A stretch of DNA of 64,000 nucleotides from Aphelocoma coerulescens (lineage: Eukaryota > Chordata > Aves > Passeriformes > Corvidae), in the NCBI RefSeq assembly GCF_041296385.1, contig NW_027183949.1:2681417-2745416 (forward strand). Reading direction: 5' to 3'. Position 1 is the first letter of the stretch. Every line of letters starts with the position of its first letter. The translations under genes and the position numbers were made by a program. Below, piece after piece: positions 9,070-22,750 of the stretch. The notes beneath the pieces are model-generated. The model worked only from the letters and a program-made list of their open reading frames with translations. It ran no database searches and was not told the origin of the DNA.

Positions 9070-11336
9070 AGCTGCTGGGACACAGGTGTGTCCTGATGCC
9101 ACCGTCTACTCCTTTGAGAAGGGGAGGACAGAGTGCATCAGGGAGTTTGGTGTGGCTTACATGCGGCAAGGAGAAGGTGCAGCCCCAAACTGGCTTTCAC
9201 TTCTAGAACCTTTTGCTATTGCGGGAGCAGCTGCTGGAGCTTTTCAACCGAGCTGCAAGAGTGAAAAGTGTGATGGCATGTCTATCTGAGAAGGAAGGTT
9301 CGGTGCCGCAGCCTGTTGTGCACAATTTATATGCTGATAAGAGAAGGGGGTGCTTTTGGAACGTTTTCCTTCCTGACACTTCTGTCTCTGTGAGCTTTAG
9401 CTGCTTGGACTCAGGGATACCGAAGGTATGTGAAAGTGACTGGGATGCGAGAATCATGTTGCACAGGGAACAGGGAAGGTCAGCAAATGTTTCCTGTCCT
9501 GGCACATCTCTCAGTCTGAACTGCAGCTGCAGATGCTTCACTTCCGCCAAGGACTCTGCCACCTTGAGAGAAGGATGCGCTCTATGGAGTTGAGAAAGAA
9601 AGTGCGTCTCACTAGCTTCTTTCCTCTACTTCATAGACAGCAAAGGGGCTATGAAAGGCAGCACTGGCTTTTTGTTCTAGGACTTCTTCTTTACAAGCAG
9701 CTGCTGGATGTTTGGAAGGGGGTTTGGGATATGCAAAAATGAGAGGCTAAGATGGTAAGAGGGTAAGATGGAAGTCATCTGGCAAAAGCAGAGCTCACAA
9801 AAGGGCCAGCTGAGAAAGCTCTTGCTGCCTACAACTTCAACTGCACCCCTCAAAGCAGCAGCACACACGCTGCTCTCGGCACTTTCCTTCTCAGCTCTAC
9901 GCACCATCCTAAGCCTTGCCTCTCCCACACTCAGGATCCAAAGACAACGGCACCAGGGACTGCTCACACACTAAAGGCACCAGGACAAAAGGCTCACCAG
10001 CTTGGCCTTTGCATTCCCGCTGACAGCTCCACAGCTTGAACCCAGAGAACTGCCTGCTGCCAACAGCCTTTCCAATCACTCTGAGCACCTCATGACAAGG
10101 AGTGTGGGGAATGAATCTCCAGCAGCCTCCTGCCCCAGGCTGTCCCCCGGGAGCAGCCCTGCTCCAGGCCGTGACTGCCACCTGCACAGCCAAAGGACCC
10201 AGAGCCGGTGTTACACACCACGGCTGTGCCTGGCACAGAGACACCAGTGGCCACACAAGTGGCCATGGCACTGTCCACACACAGTCCCTGCTGCTGCTCC
10301 CCCAGCCGCTGGCACCAACTCCCAGCCACCCACTCCTAAAGCCACGGGGCCCACTGGGACACTGCGGGGGCTCGTGGAAGCCAGCGGCCATTGTGACACA
10401 GCGGGGCTGCACAGAGCCCACGGTGCTTTGTGACCCGTGGCTCCCAGGAGAGCCTTTGTGATGCTGGGGAACTACAAGGAAGCCTGGCTCCTCTGTGACA
10501 CCACCACAGAAGCTCAGGGGAGCCCTGGAGACCGTGCTGATGCTATTGAACCTGATGCAACCCTGCCTCCTCTGTGACACCACAGAACCTCTGGGAGCCC
10601 TGGAGACCGTGCTGATGCTATGGAACCTGATGCAACCCTGCCTCCTCTGTGACACCACAGAACCTCTGGGAGCCCTGGAGACCGTGCTGATGCTATGGAA
10701 CCTGATGCAACCCTGCCTCCACTGTGACACCACAGAACCTCTGGGAGCCCTGGAGACTGTGGTGATGCTATGGAACCTGATGCAACCCTGCCTCCACTGT
10801 GACACCACAGAACCTCTGGGAGCCCTGGAGACCGTGCTGATGCTATGGAACCTGATGCAACCCTGCCTCCACTGTGACACCACAGAAGCTCGGGGAGCTC
10901 TGCAGACCGTGGGATGCTGGCGAAGCTGACGGAACCCTGGGCACCACAGTGACGCTATGGAACCTGGTGGAACCGAGGGGCCACAGTGACACTGTGGGGC
11001 CTTTTGGAAGCAACAGGACCCTGGTGGGAAGCCACGGGATGATTAATCCTGCACGAACCTGCTCCAGGTGGGCTCCTCTCTCCCGGCTTCCACAGGTGCT
11101 GCTAGGATCCCACTCCGGCACTGGCTTGGCACGGGCTCACGGCTTCCTTTGGCAATGGCTCTGCTCCAGGATGGCATGCTGCAGAGAATGCAGGTAGATT
11201 TTGTGCTCACTCCTGGCATGCAGCTGGACAATAAAGCCTGATCCAGCCCCCCCTCAGCATATGTCCGGCTCTGGCATTGGGGCGGGGCAACTTTGGGAGC
11301 AGCCCCAGCCCTGCTCCTGCTCCCGGCTGGGCACCC
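9070..11336 (+). repeat. Macrosatellite unit 5 (2,267 bp)
   Basis: Haplotype P-L-P with T at unit position 939 and the one-G deletion after the minisatellite (near 10910). It is a near copy of unit 2, displaced by 6,801 bp. Confidence 0.98.
10525..10899 (+). repeat. 75 bp minisatellite, 5 copies (unit 5)
   Basis: Five copies; inner junctions P, followed by the one-G deletion, as in unit 2. Confidence 0.97.
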
Positions 11337-13604
11337 AGCTGCTGGGACACAGGTGTGTCCTGATGCCACCGTCTACTCCTTTGAGAAGGGGAGGACAGAG
11401 TGCATCAGGGAGTTTGGTGTGGCTTACATGCGGCAAGGAGAAGGTGCAGCCCCAAACTGGCTTTCACTTCTAGAACCTTTTGCTATTGCGGGAGCAGCTG
11501 CTGGAGCTTTTCAACCGAGCTGCAAGAGTGAAAAGTGTGATGGCATGTCTATCTGAGAAGGAAGGTTCGGTGCCGCAGCCTGTTGTGCACAATTTATATG
11601 CTGATAAGAGAAGGGGGTGCTTTTGGAACGTTTTCCTTCCTGACACTTCTGTCTCTGTGAGCTTTAGCTGCTTGGACTCAGGGATACCGAAGGTATGTGA
11701 AAGTGACTGGGATGCGAGAATCATGTTGCACAGGGAACAGGGAAGGTCAGCAAATGTTTCCTGTCCTGGCACATCTCTCAGTCTGAACTGCAGCTGCAGA
11801 TGCTTCACTTCCGCCAAGGACTCTGCCACCTTGAGAGAAGGATGCGCTCTATGGAGTTGAGAAAGAAAGTGCGTCTCACTAGCTTCTTTCCTCTACTTCA
11901 TAGACAGCAAAGGGGCTATGAAAGGCAGCACTGGCTTTTTGTTCTAGGACTTCTTCTTTACAAGCAGCTGCTGGATGTTTGGAAGGGGGTTTGGGATATG
12001 CAAAAATGAGAGGCTAAGATGGTAAGAGGGTAAGATGGAAGTCATCTGGCAAAAGCAGAGCTCACAAAAGGGCCAGCTGAGAAAGCTCTTGCTGCCTACA
12101 ACTTCAACTGCACCCCTCAAAGCAGCAGCACACACGCTGCTCTCGGCACTTTCCTTCTCAGCTCTACGCACCATCCTAAGCCTTGCCTCTCCCACACTCA
12201 GGATCCAAAGACAACGGCACCAGGGACTGCTCACACACTAAAGGCACCAGGACAAAAGGCTCACCAGCTTGGCCTTTGCATTCCCGCTGACAGCTCCACA
12301 GCTTGAACCCAGAGAACTGCCTGCTGCCAACAGCCTTTCCAATCACTCTGAGCACCTCATGACAAGGAGTGTGGGGAATGAATCTCCAGCAGCCTCCTGC
12401 CCCAGGCTGTCCCCCGGGAGCAGCCCTGCTCCAGGCCGTGACTGCCACCTGCACAGCCAAAGGACCCAGAGCCGGTGTTACACACCACGGCTGTGCCTGG
12501 CACAGAGACACCAGTGGCCACACAAGTGGCCATGGCACTGTCCACACACAGTCCCTGCTGCTGCTCCCCCAGCCGCTGGCACCAACTCCCAGCCACCCAC
12601 TCCTAAAGCCACGGGGCCCACTGGGACACTGCGGGGGCTCGTGGAAGCCAGCGGCCATTGTGACACAGCGGGGCTGCACAGAGCCCACGGTGCTTTGTGA
12701 CCCGTGGCTCCTAGGAGAGCCTTTGTGATGCTGGGGAACTACAAGGAAGCCTGGCTCCTCTGTGACACCACCACAGAAGCTCAGGGGAGCCCTGGAGACC
12801 GTGCTGATGCTATTGAACCTGATGCAACCCTGCCTCCTCTGTGACACCACAGAAGCTCTTGGAGCCCTGGAGACCGTGCTGATGCTATGGAACCTGATGC
12901 AACCCTGCCTCCTCTGTGACACCACAGAACCTCTGGGAGCCCTGGAGACCGTGCTGATGCTATGGAACCTGATGCAACCCTGCCTCCACTGTGACACCAC
13001 AGAAGCTCAGGGAGCCCTGGAGACTGTGGTGATGCTATGGAACCTGATGCAACCCTGCCTCCACTGTGACACCACAGAACCTCTGGGAGCCCTGGAGACC
13101 GTGCTGATGCTATGGAACCTGATGCAACCCTGCCTCCACTGTGACACCACAGAAGCTCGGGGAGCTCTGCAGACCGTGGGGATGCTGGCGGAGCTGACGG
13201 AACCCTGGGCACCACAGTGACGCTATGGAACCTGGTGGAACCGAGGGGCCACAGTGACACTGTGGGGCCTTTTGGAAGCAACAGGACCCTGGTGGGAAGC
13301 CACGGGATGATTAATCCTGCACGAACCTGCTCCAGGTGGGCTCCTCTCTCCCGGCTTCCACAGGTGCTGCTAGGATCCCACTCCGGCACTGGCTTGGCAC
13401 GGGCTCACGGCTTCCTTTGGCAATGGCTCTGCTCCAGGATGGCATGCTGCAGAGAATGCAGGTAGATTTTGTGCTCACTCCTGGCATGCAGCTGGACAAT
13501 AAAGCCTGATCCAGCCCCCCCTCAGCATATGTCCGGCTCTGGCATTGGGGCGGGGCAACTTTGGGAGCAGCCCCAGCCCTGCTCCTGCTCCCGGCTGGGC
13601 ACCC
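11337..13604 (+). repeat. Macrosatellite unit 6 (2,268 bp)
   Basis: Haplotype A-L-Q-E with T at unit position 939 and the CTCCTAGG variant near 12709. It is a near copy of unit 3, displaced by 6,801 bp. Confidence 0.98.
12792..13166 (+). repeat. 75 bp minisatellite, 5 copies (unit 6)
   Basis: Five copies; A, L, Q, tail E, as in unit 3. Confidence 0.97.
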
Positions 13605-15872
13605 AGCTGCTGGGACACAGGTGTGTCCTGATGCCACCGTCTACTCCTTTGAGAAGGGGAGGACAGAGTGCATCAGGGAGTTTGGTGTGGCTTACATGCG
13701 GCAAGGAGAAGGTGCAGCCCCAAACTGGCTTTCACTTCTAGAACCTTTTGCTATTGCGGGAGCAGCTGCTGGAGCTTTTCAACCGAGCTGCAAGAGTGAA
13801 AAGTGTGATGGCATGTCTATCTGAGAAGGAAGGTTCGGTGCCGCAGCCTGTTGTGCACAATTTATATGCTGATAAGAGAAGGGGGTGCTTTTGGAACGTT
13901 TTCCTTCCTGACACTTCTGTCTCTGTGAGCTTTAGCTGCTTGGACTCAGGGATACCGAAGGTATGTGAAAGTGACTGGGATGCGAGAATCATGTTGCACA
14001 GGGAACAGGGAAGGTCAGCAAATGTTTCCTGTCCTGGCACATCTCTCAGTCTGAACTGCAGCTGCAGATGCTTCACTTCCGCCAAGGACTCTGCCACCTT
14101 GAGAGAAGGATGCGCTCTATGGAGTTGAGAAAGAAAGTGCGTCTCACTAGCTTCTTTCCTCTACTTCATAGACAGCAAAGGGGCTATGAAAGGCAGCACT
14201 GGCTTTTTGTTCTAGGACTTCTTCTTTACAAGCAGCTGCTGGATGTTTGGAAGGGGGTTTGGGATATGCAAAAATGAGAGGCTAAGATGGTAAGAGGGTA
14301 AGATGGAAGTCATCTGGCAAAAGCAGAGCTCACAAAAGGGCCAGCTGAGAAAGCTCTTGCTGCCTACAACTTCAACTGCACCCCTCAAAGCAGCAGCACA
14401 CACGCTGCTCTCGGCACTTTCCTTCTCAGCTCTACGCACCATCCTAAGCCTTGCCTCTCCCACACTCAGGATCCAAAGACAACGGCACCAGGGACTGCTC
14501 ACACACTAAAGGCACCAGGACAAAAGGCTCACCAGCTTGGCCTTTGCATTCCCGCTGACAGCTCCACAGCTTGAACCCAGAGAACTGCCTGCTGCCAACA
14601 GCCTTTCCAATCACTCTGAGCACCTCATGACAAGGAGTGTGGGGAATGAATCTCCAGCAGCCTCCTGCCCCAGGCTGTCCCCCGGGAGCAGCCCTGCTCC
14701 AGGCCGTGACTGCCACCTGCACAGCCAAAGGACCCAGAGCCGGTGTTACACACCACGGCTGTGCCTGGCACAGAGACACCAGTGGCCACACAAGTGGCCA
14801 TGGCACTGTCCACACACAGTCCCTGCTGCTGCTCCCCCAGCCGCTGGCACCAACTCCCAGCCACCCACTCCTAAAGCCACGGGGCCCACTGGGACACTGC
14901 GGGGGCTCGTGGAAGCCAGCGGCCATTGTGACACAGCGGGGCTGCACAGAGCCCACGGTGCTTTGTGACCCGTGGCTCCCAGGAGAGCCTTTGTGATGCT
15001 GGGGAACTACAAGGAAGCCTGGCTCCTCTGTGACACCACCACAGAAGCTCAGGGGAGCCCTGGAGACCGTGCTGATGCTATTGAACCTGATGCAACCCTG
15101 CCTCCTCTGTGACACCACAGAAGCTCTTGGAGCCCTGGAGACCGTGGTGATGCTATGGAACCTGATGCAACCCTGCCTCCTCTGTGACACCACAGAACCT
15201 CTGGGAGCCCTGGAGACCGTGCTGATGCTATGGAACCTGATGCAACCCTGCCTCCACTGTGACACCACAGAAGCTCAGGGAGCCCTGGAGACTGTGGTGA
15301 TGCTATGGAACCTGATGCAACCCTGCCTCCACTGTGACACCACAGAACCTCTGGGAGCCCTGGAGACCGTGCTGATGCTATGGAACCTGATGCAACCCTG
15401 CCTCCACTGTGACACCACAGAAGCTCGGGGAGCTCTGCAGACCGTGGGGATGCTGGCGAAGCTGACGGAACCCTGGGCACCACAGTGACGCTATGGAACC
15501 TGGTGGAACCGAGGGGCCACAGTGACACTGTGGGGCCTTTTGGAAGCAACAGGACCCTGGTGGGAAGCCACGGGATGATTAATCCTGCACGAACCTGCTC
15601 CAGGTGGGCTCCTCTCTCCCGGCTTCCACAGGTGCTGCTAGGATCCCACTCCGGCACTGGCTTGGCACGGGCTCACGGCTTCCTTTGGCAATGGCTCTGC
15701 TCCAGGATGGCATGCTGCACAGAATGCAGGTAGATTTTGTGCTCACTCCTGGCATGCAGCTGGACAATAAAGCCTGATCCAGCCCCCCCTCAGCATATGT
15801 CCGGCTCTGGCATTGGGGCGGGGCAACTTTGGGAGCAGCCCCAGCCCTGCTCCTGCTCCCGGCTGGGCACCC
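13605..15872 (+). repeat. Macrosatellite unit 7 (2,268 bp)
   Basis: Haplotype A-V-Q-K with T at unit position 939. A private base change at 15720 gives GCTGCACAGAATG instead of GCTGCAGAGAATG, removing a PstI-type CTGCAG site. Confidence 0.98.
15060..15434 (+). repeat. 75 bp minisatellite, 5 copies (unit 7)
   Basis: Five copies; A, V, Q, tail K. Confidence 0.97.
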
Positions 15873-18140
15873 AGCTGCTGGGACACAGGTGTGTCCTGAT
15901 GCCACCGTCTACTCCTTTGAGAAGGGGAGGACAGAGTGCATCAGGGAGTTTGGTGTGGCTTACATGCGGCAAGGAGAAGGTGCAGCCCCAAACTGGCTTT
16001 CACTTCTAGAACCTTTTGCTATTGCGGGAGCAGCTGCTGGAGCTTTTCAACCGAGCTGCAAGAGTGAAAAGTGTGATGGCATGTCTATCTGAGAAGGAAG
16101 GTTCGGTGCCGCAGCCTGTTGTGCACAATTTATATGCTGATAAGAGAAGGGGGTGCTTTTGGAACGTTTTCCTTCCTGACACTTCTGTCTCTGTGAGCTT
16201 TAGCTGCTTGGACTCAGGGATACCGAAGGTATGTGAAAGTGACTGGGATGCGAGAATCATGTTGCACAGGGAACAGGGAAGGTCAGCAAATGTTTCCTGT
16301 CCTGGCACATCTCTCAGTCTGAACTGCAGCTGCAGATGCTTCACTTCCGCCAAGGACTCTGCCACCTTGAGAGAAGGATGCGCTCTATGGAGTTGAAAAA
16401 GAAAGTGCGTCTCACTAGCTTCTTTCCTCTACTTCATAGACAGCAAAGGGGCTATGAAAGGCAGCACTGGCTTTTTGTTCTAGGACTTCTTCTTTACAAG
16501 CAGCTGCTGGATGTTTGGAAGGGGGTTTGGGATATGCAAAAATGAGAGGCTAAGATGGTAAGAGGGTAAGATGGAAGTCATCTGGCAAAAGCAGAGCTCA
16601 CAAAAGGGCCAGCTGAGAAAGCTCTTGCTGCCTACAACTTCAACTGCACCCCTCAAAGCAGCAGCACACACGCTGCTCTCGGCACTTTCCTTCTCAGCTC
16701 TACGCACCATCCTAAGCCTTGCCTCTCCCACACTCAGGATCCAAAGACAACGGCACCAGGGACTGCTCACACACTAAAGGCACCAGGACAAAAGGCTCAC
16801 CAGCTTGGCCTTTGCATTCCCGCTGACAGCTCCACAGCTTGAACCCAGAGAACTGCCTGCTGCCAACAGCCTTTCCAATCACTCTGAGCACCTCATGACA
16901 AGGAGTGTGGGGAATGAATCTCCAGCAGCCTCCTGCCCCAGGCTGTCCCCCGGGAGCAGCCCTGCTCCAGGCCGTGACTGCCACCTGCACAGCCAAAGGA
17001 CCCAGAGCCGGTGTTACACACCACGGCTGTGCCTGGCACAGAGACACCAGTGGCCACACAAGTGGCCATGGCACTGTCCACACACAGTCCCTGCTGCTGC
17101 TCCCCCAGCCGCTGGCACCAACTCCCAGCCACCCACTCCTAAAGCCACGGGGCCCACTGGGACACTGCGGGGGCTCGTGGAAGCCAGCGGCCATTGTGAC
17201 ACAGCGGGGCTGCACAGAGCCCACGGTGCTTTGTGACCCGTGGCTCCCAGGAGAGCCTTTGTGATGCTGGGGAACTACAAGGAAGCCTGGCTCCTCTGTG
17301 ACACCACCACAGAAGCTCAGGGGAGCCCTGGAGACCGTGCTGATGCTATTGAACCTGATGCAACCCTGCCTCCTCTGTGACACCACAGAAGCTCTTGGAG
17401 CCCTGGAGACCGTGGTGATGCTATGGAACCTGATGCAACCCTGCCTCCTCTGTGACACCACAGAACCTCTGGGAGCCCTGGAGACCGTGCTGATGCTATG
17501 GAACCTGATGCAACCCTGCCTCCACTGTGACACCACAGAACCTCTGGGAGCCCTGGAGACTGTGGTGATGCTATGGAACCTGATGCAACCCTGCCTCCAC
17601 TGTGACACCACAGAACCTCTGGGAGCCCTGGAGACCGTGCTGATGCTATGGAACCTGATGCAACCCTGCCTCCACTGTGACACCACAGAAGCTCGGGGAG
17701 CTCTGCAGACCGTGGGGATGCTGGCGAAGCTGACGGAACCCTGGGCACCACAGTGACGCTATGGAACCTGGTGGAACCGAGGGGCCACAGTGACACTGTG
17801 GGGCCTTTTGGAAGCAACAGGACCCTGGTGGGAAGCCACGGGATGATTAATCCTGCACGAACCTGCTCCAGGTGGGCTCCTCTCTCCCGGCTTCCACAGG
17901 TGCTGCTAGGATCCCACTCCGGCACTGGCTTGGCACGGGCTCACGGCTTCCTTTGGCAATGGCTCTGCTCCAGGATGGCATGCTGCAGAGAATGCAGGTA
18001 GATTTTGTGCTCACTCCTGGCATGCAGCTGGACAATAAAGCCTGATCCAGCCCCCCCTCAGCATATGTCCGGCTCTGGCATTGGGGCGGGGCAACTTTGG
18101 GAGCAGCCCCAGCCCTGCTCCTGCTCCCGGCTGGGCACCC
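15873..18140 (+). repeat. Macrosatellite unit 8 (2,268 bp)
   Basis: Haplotype A-V-P-K with T at unit position 939. A private change at 16397 gives AGTTGAAAAAG where the other units have AGTTGAGAAAG. Confidence 0.98.
17328..17702 (+). repeat. 75 bp minisatellite, 5 copies (unit 8)
   Basis: Five copies; A, V, P, tail K. Confidence 0.97.
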
Positions 18141-20408
18141 AGCTGCTGGGACACAGGTGTGTCCTGATGCCACCGTCTACTCCTTTGAGAAGGGGAGGAC
18201 AGAGTGCATCAGGGAGTTTGGTGTGGCTTACATGCGGCAAGGAGAAGGTGCAGCCCCAAACTGGCTTTCACTTCTAGAACCTTTTGCTATTGCGGGAGCA
18301 GCTGCTGGAGCTTTTCAACCGAGCTGCAAGAGTGAAAAGTGTGATGGCATGTCTATCTGAGAAGGAAGGTTCGGTGCCGCAGCCTGTTGTGCACAATTTA
18401 TATGCTGATAAGAGAAGGGGGTGCTTTTGGAACGTTTTCCTTCCTGACACTTCTGTCTCTGTGAGCTTTAGCTGCTTGGACTCAGGGATACCGAAGGTAT
18501 GTGAAAGTGACTGGGATGCGAGAATCATGTTGCACAGGGAACAGGGAAGGTCAGCAAATGTTTCCTGTCCTGGCACATCTCTCAGTCTGAACTGCAGCTG
18601 CAGATGCTTCACTTCCGCCAAGGACTCTGCCACCTTGAGAGAAGGATGCGCTCTATGGAGTTGAGAAAGAAAGTGCGTCTCACTAGCTTCTTTCCTCTAC
18701 TTCATAGACAGCAAAGGGGCTATGAAAGGCAGCACTGGCTTTTTGTTCTAGGACTTCTTCTTTACAAGCAGCTGCTGGATGTTTGGAAGGGGGTTTGGGA
18801 TATGCAAAAATGAGAGGCTAAGATGGTAAGAGGGTAAGATGGAAGTCATCTGGCAAAAGCAGAGCTCACAAAAGGGCCAGCTGAGAAAGCTCTTGCTGCC
18901 TACAACTTCAACTGCACCCCTCAAAGCAGCAGCACACACGCTGCTCTCGGCACTTTCCTTCTCAGCTCTACGCACCATCCTAAGCCTTGCCTCTCCCACA
19001 CTCAGGATCCAAAGACAACGGCACCAGGGACTGCTCACACACTAAAGGCACCAGGACAAAAGGCTCACCAGCTTGGCCGTTGCATTCCCGCTGACAGCTC
19101 CACAGCTTGAACCCAGAGAACTGCCTGCTGCCAACAGCCTTTCCAATCACTCTGAGCACCTCATGACAAGGAGTGTGGGGAATGAATCTCCAGCAGCCTC
19201 CTGCCCCAGGCTGTCCCCCGGGAGCAGCCCTGCTCCAGGCCGTGACTGCCACCTGCACAGCCAAAGGACCCAGAGCCGGTGTTACACACCACGGCTGTGC
19301 CTGGCACAGAGACACCAGTGGCCACACAAGTGGCCATGGCACTGTCCACACACAGTCCCTGCTGCTGCTCCCCCAGCCGCTGGCACCAACTCCCAGCCAC
19401 CCACTCCTAAAGCCACGGGGCCCACTGGGACACTGCGGGGGCTCGTGGAAGCCAGCGGCCATTGTGACACAGCGGGGCTGCACAGAGCCCACGGTGCTTT
19501 GTGACCCGTGGCTCCCAGGAGAGCCTTTGTGATGCTGGGGAACTACAAGGAAGCCTGCCTCCTCTGTGACACCACCACAGAAGCTCAGGGGAGCCCTGGA
19601 GACCGTGCTGATGCTATTGAACCTGATGCAACCCTGCCTCCTCTGTGACACCACAGAACCTCTGGGAGCCCTGGAGACCGTGCTGATGCTATGGAACCTG
19701 ATGCAACCCTGCCTCCTCTGTGACACCACAGAACCTCTGGGAGCCCTGGAGACCGTGCTGATGCTATGGAACCTGATGCAACCCTGCCTCCACTGTGACA
19801 CCACAGAACCTCTGGGAGCCCTGGAGACTGTGGTGATGCTATGGAACCTGATGCAACCCTGCCTCCACTGTGACACCACAGAACCTCTGGGAGCCCTGGA
19901 GACCGTGCTGATGCTATGGAACCTGATGCAACCCTGCCTCCACTGTGACACCACAGAAGCTCGGGGAGCTCTGCAGACCGTGGGGATGCTGGCGAAGCTG
20001 ACGGAACCCTGGGCACCACAGTGACGCTATGGAACCTGGTGGAACCGAGGGGCCACAGTGACACTGTGGGGCCTTTTGGAAGCAACAGGACCCTGGTGGG
20101 AAGCCACCGGATGATTAATCCTGCACGAACCTGCTCCAGGTGGGCTCCTCTCTCCCGGCTTCCACAGGTGCTGCTAGGATCCCACTCCGGCACTGGCTTG
20201 GCACGGGCTCACGGCTTCCTTTGGCAATGGCTCTGCTCCAGGATGGCATGCTGCAGAGAATGCAGGTAGATTTTGTGCTCACTCCTGGCATGCAGCTGGA
20301 CAATAAAGCCTGATCCAGCCCCCCCTCAGCATATGTCCGGCTCTGGCATTGGGGCGGGGCAACTTTGGGAGCAGCCCCAGCCCTGCTCCTGCTCCCGGCT
20401 GGGCACCC
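18141..20408 (+). repeat. Macrosatellite unit 9 (2,268 bp)
   Basis: Haplotype P-L-P-K with G at unit position 939. Private changes are at 19558 (AAGCCTGCCT, other units AAGCCTGGCT) and 20108 (GCCACCGG, other units GCCACGGG). Confidence 0.98.
19596..19970 (+). repeat. 75 bp minisatellite, 5 copies (unit 9)
   Basis: Five copies; P, L, P, tail K. Confidence 0.97.
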
Positions 20409-22750
20409 AGCTGCTGGGACACAGGTGTGTCCTGATGCCACCGTCTACTCCTTTGAGAAGGGGAGGACAGAGTGCATCAGGGAGTTTGGTGTGGCTTACA
20501 TGCGGCAAGGAGAAGGTGCAGCCCCAAACTGGCTTTCACTTCTAGAACCTTTTGCTATTGCGGGAGCAGCTGCTGGAGCTTTTCAACCGAGCTGCAAGAG
20601 TGAAAAGTGTGATGGCATGTCTATCTGAGAAGGAAGGTTCGGTGCCGCAGCCTGTTGTGCACAATTTATATGCTGATAAGAGAAGGGGGTGCTTTTGGAA
20701 CGTTTTCCTTCCTGACACTTCTGTCTCTGTGAGCTTTAGCTGCTTGGACTCAGGGATACCGAAGGTATGTGAAAGTGACTGGGATGCGAGAATCATGTTG
20801 CACAGGGAACAGGGAAGGTCAGCAAATGTTTCCTGTCCTGGCACATCTCTCAGTCTGAACTGCAGCTGCAGATGCTTCACTTCCGCCAAGGACTCTGCCA
20901 CCTTGAGAGAAGGATGCGCTCTATGGAGTTGAGAAAGAAAGTGCGTCTCACTAGCTTCTTTCCTCTACTTCATAGACAGCAAAGGGGCTATGAAAGGCAG
21001 CACTGGCTTTTTGTTCTAGGACTTCTTCTTTACAAGCAGCTGCTGGATGTTTGGAAGGGGGTTTGGGATATGCAAAAATGAGAGGCTAAGATGGTAAGAG
21101 GGTAAGATGGAAGTCATCTGGCAAAAGCAGAGCTCACAAAAGGGCCAGCTGAGAAAGCTCTTGCTGCCTACAACTTCAACTGCACCCCTCAAAGCAGCAG
21201 CACACACGCTGCTCTCGGCACTTTCCTTCTCAGCTCTACGCACCATCCTAAGCCTTGCCTCTCCCACACTCAGGATCCAAAGACAACGGCACCAGGGACT
21301 GCTCACACACTAAAGGCACCAGGACAAAAGGCTCACCAGCTTGGCCTTTGCATTCCCGCTGACAGCTCCACAGCTTGAACCCAGAGAACTGCCTGCTGCC
21401 AACAGCCTTTCCAATCACTCTGAGCACCTCATGACAAGGAGTGTGGGGAATGAATCTCCAGCAGCCTCCTGCCCCAGGCTGTCCCCCGGGAGCAGCCCTG
21501 CTCCAGGCCGTGACTGCCACCTGCACAGCCAAAGGACCCAGAGCCGGTGTTACACACCACGGCTGTGCCTGGCACAGAGACACCAGTGGCCACACAAGTG
21601 GCCATGGCACTGTCCACACACAGTCCCTGCTGCTGCTCCCCCAGCCGCTGGCACCAACTCCCAGCCACCCACTCCTAAAGCCACGGGGCCCACTGGGACA
21701 CTGCGGGGGCTCGTGGAAGCCAGCGGCCATTGTGACACAGCGGGGCTGCACAGAGCCCACGGTGCTTTGTGACCCGTGGCTCCCAGGAGAGCCTTTGTGA
21801 TGCTGGGGAACTACAAGGAAGCCTGGCTCCTCTGTGACACCACCACAGAAGCTCAGGGGAGCCCTGGAGACCGTGCTGATGCTATTGAACCTGATGCAAC
21901 CCTGCCTCCTCTGTGACACCACAGAAGCTCTTGGAGCCCTGGAGACCGTGCTGATGCTATGGAACCTGATGCAACCCTGCCTCCTCTGTGACACCACAGA
22001 ACCTCTGGGAGCCCTGGAGACCGTGCTGATGCTATGGAACCTGATGCAACCCTGCCTCCTCTGTGACACCACAGAACCTCTGGGAGCCCTGGAGACCGTG
22101 CTGATGCTATGGAACCTGATGCAACCCTGCCTCCACTGTGACACCACAGAACCTCTGGGAGCCCTGGAGACCGTGGTGATGCTATGGAACCTGATGCAAC
22201 CCTGCCTCCACTGTGACACCACAGAACCTCTGGGAGCCCTGGAGACCGTGCTGATGCTATGGAACCTGATGCAACCCTGCCTCCACTGTGACACCACAGA
22301 AGCTCGGGGAGCTCTGCAGACCGTGGGATGCTGGCGAAGCTGACGGAACCCTGGGCACCACAGTGACGCTATGGAACCTGGTGGAACCGAGGGGCCACAG
22401 TGACACTGTGGGGCCTTTTGGAAGCAACAGGACCCTGGTGGGAAGCCACGGGATGATTAATCCTGCACGAACCTGCTCCAGGTGGGCTCCTCTCTCCCGG
22501 CTTCCACAGGTGCTGCTAGGATCCCACTCCGGCACTGGCTTGGCACGGGCTCACGGCTTCCTTTGGCAATGGCTCTGCTCCAGGATGGCATGCTGCAGAG
22601 AATGCAGGTAGATTTTGTGCTCACTCCTGGCATGCAGCTGGACAATAAAGCCTGATCCAGCCCCCCCTCAGCATATGTCCGGCTCTGGCATTGGGGCGGG
22701 GCAACTTTGGGAGCAGCCCCAGCCCTGCTCCTGCTCCCGGCTGGGCACCC
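20409..22750 (+). repeat. Macrosatellite unit 10 (2,342 bp, longest unit)
   Basis: This is the only unit with six minisatellite copies (21864-22313). The extra 75 bp minus the one-G deletion after the minisatellite (near 22326) gives 2,342 bp. T at unit position 939; first junction type A. Its penultimate copy keeps CCGTGGTG where other units have CTGTGGTG, so here the ancestral CpG or a converted version is retained. Confidence 0.98.
21864..22313 (+). repeat. 75 bp minisatellite, 6 copies (unit 10)
   Basis: The only six-copy block. The extra copy is of the CTCCTCTG / CCTCTGGG type, identical to its neighbour, so a simple one-copy duplication explains it. Confidence 0.97.
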
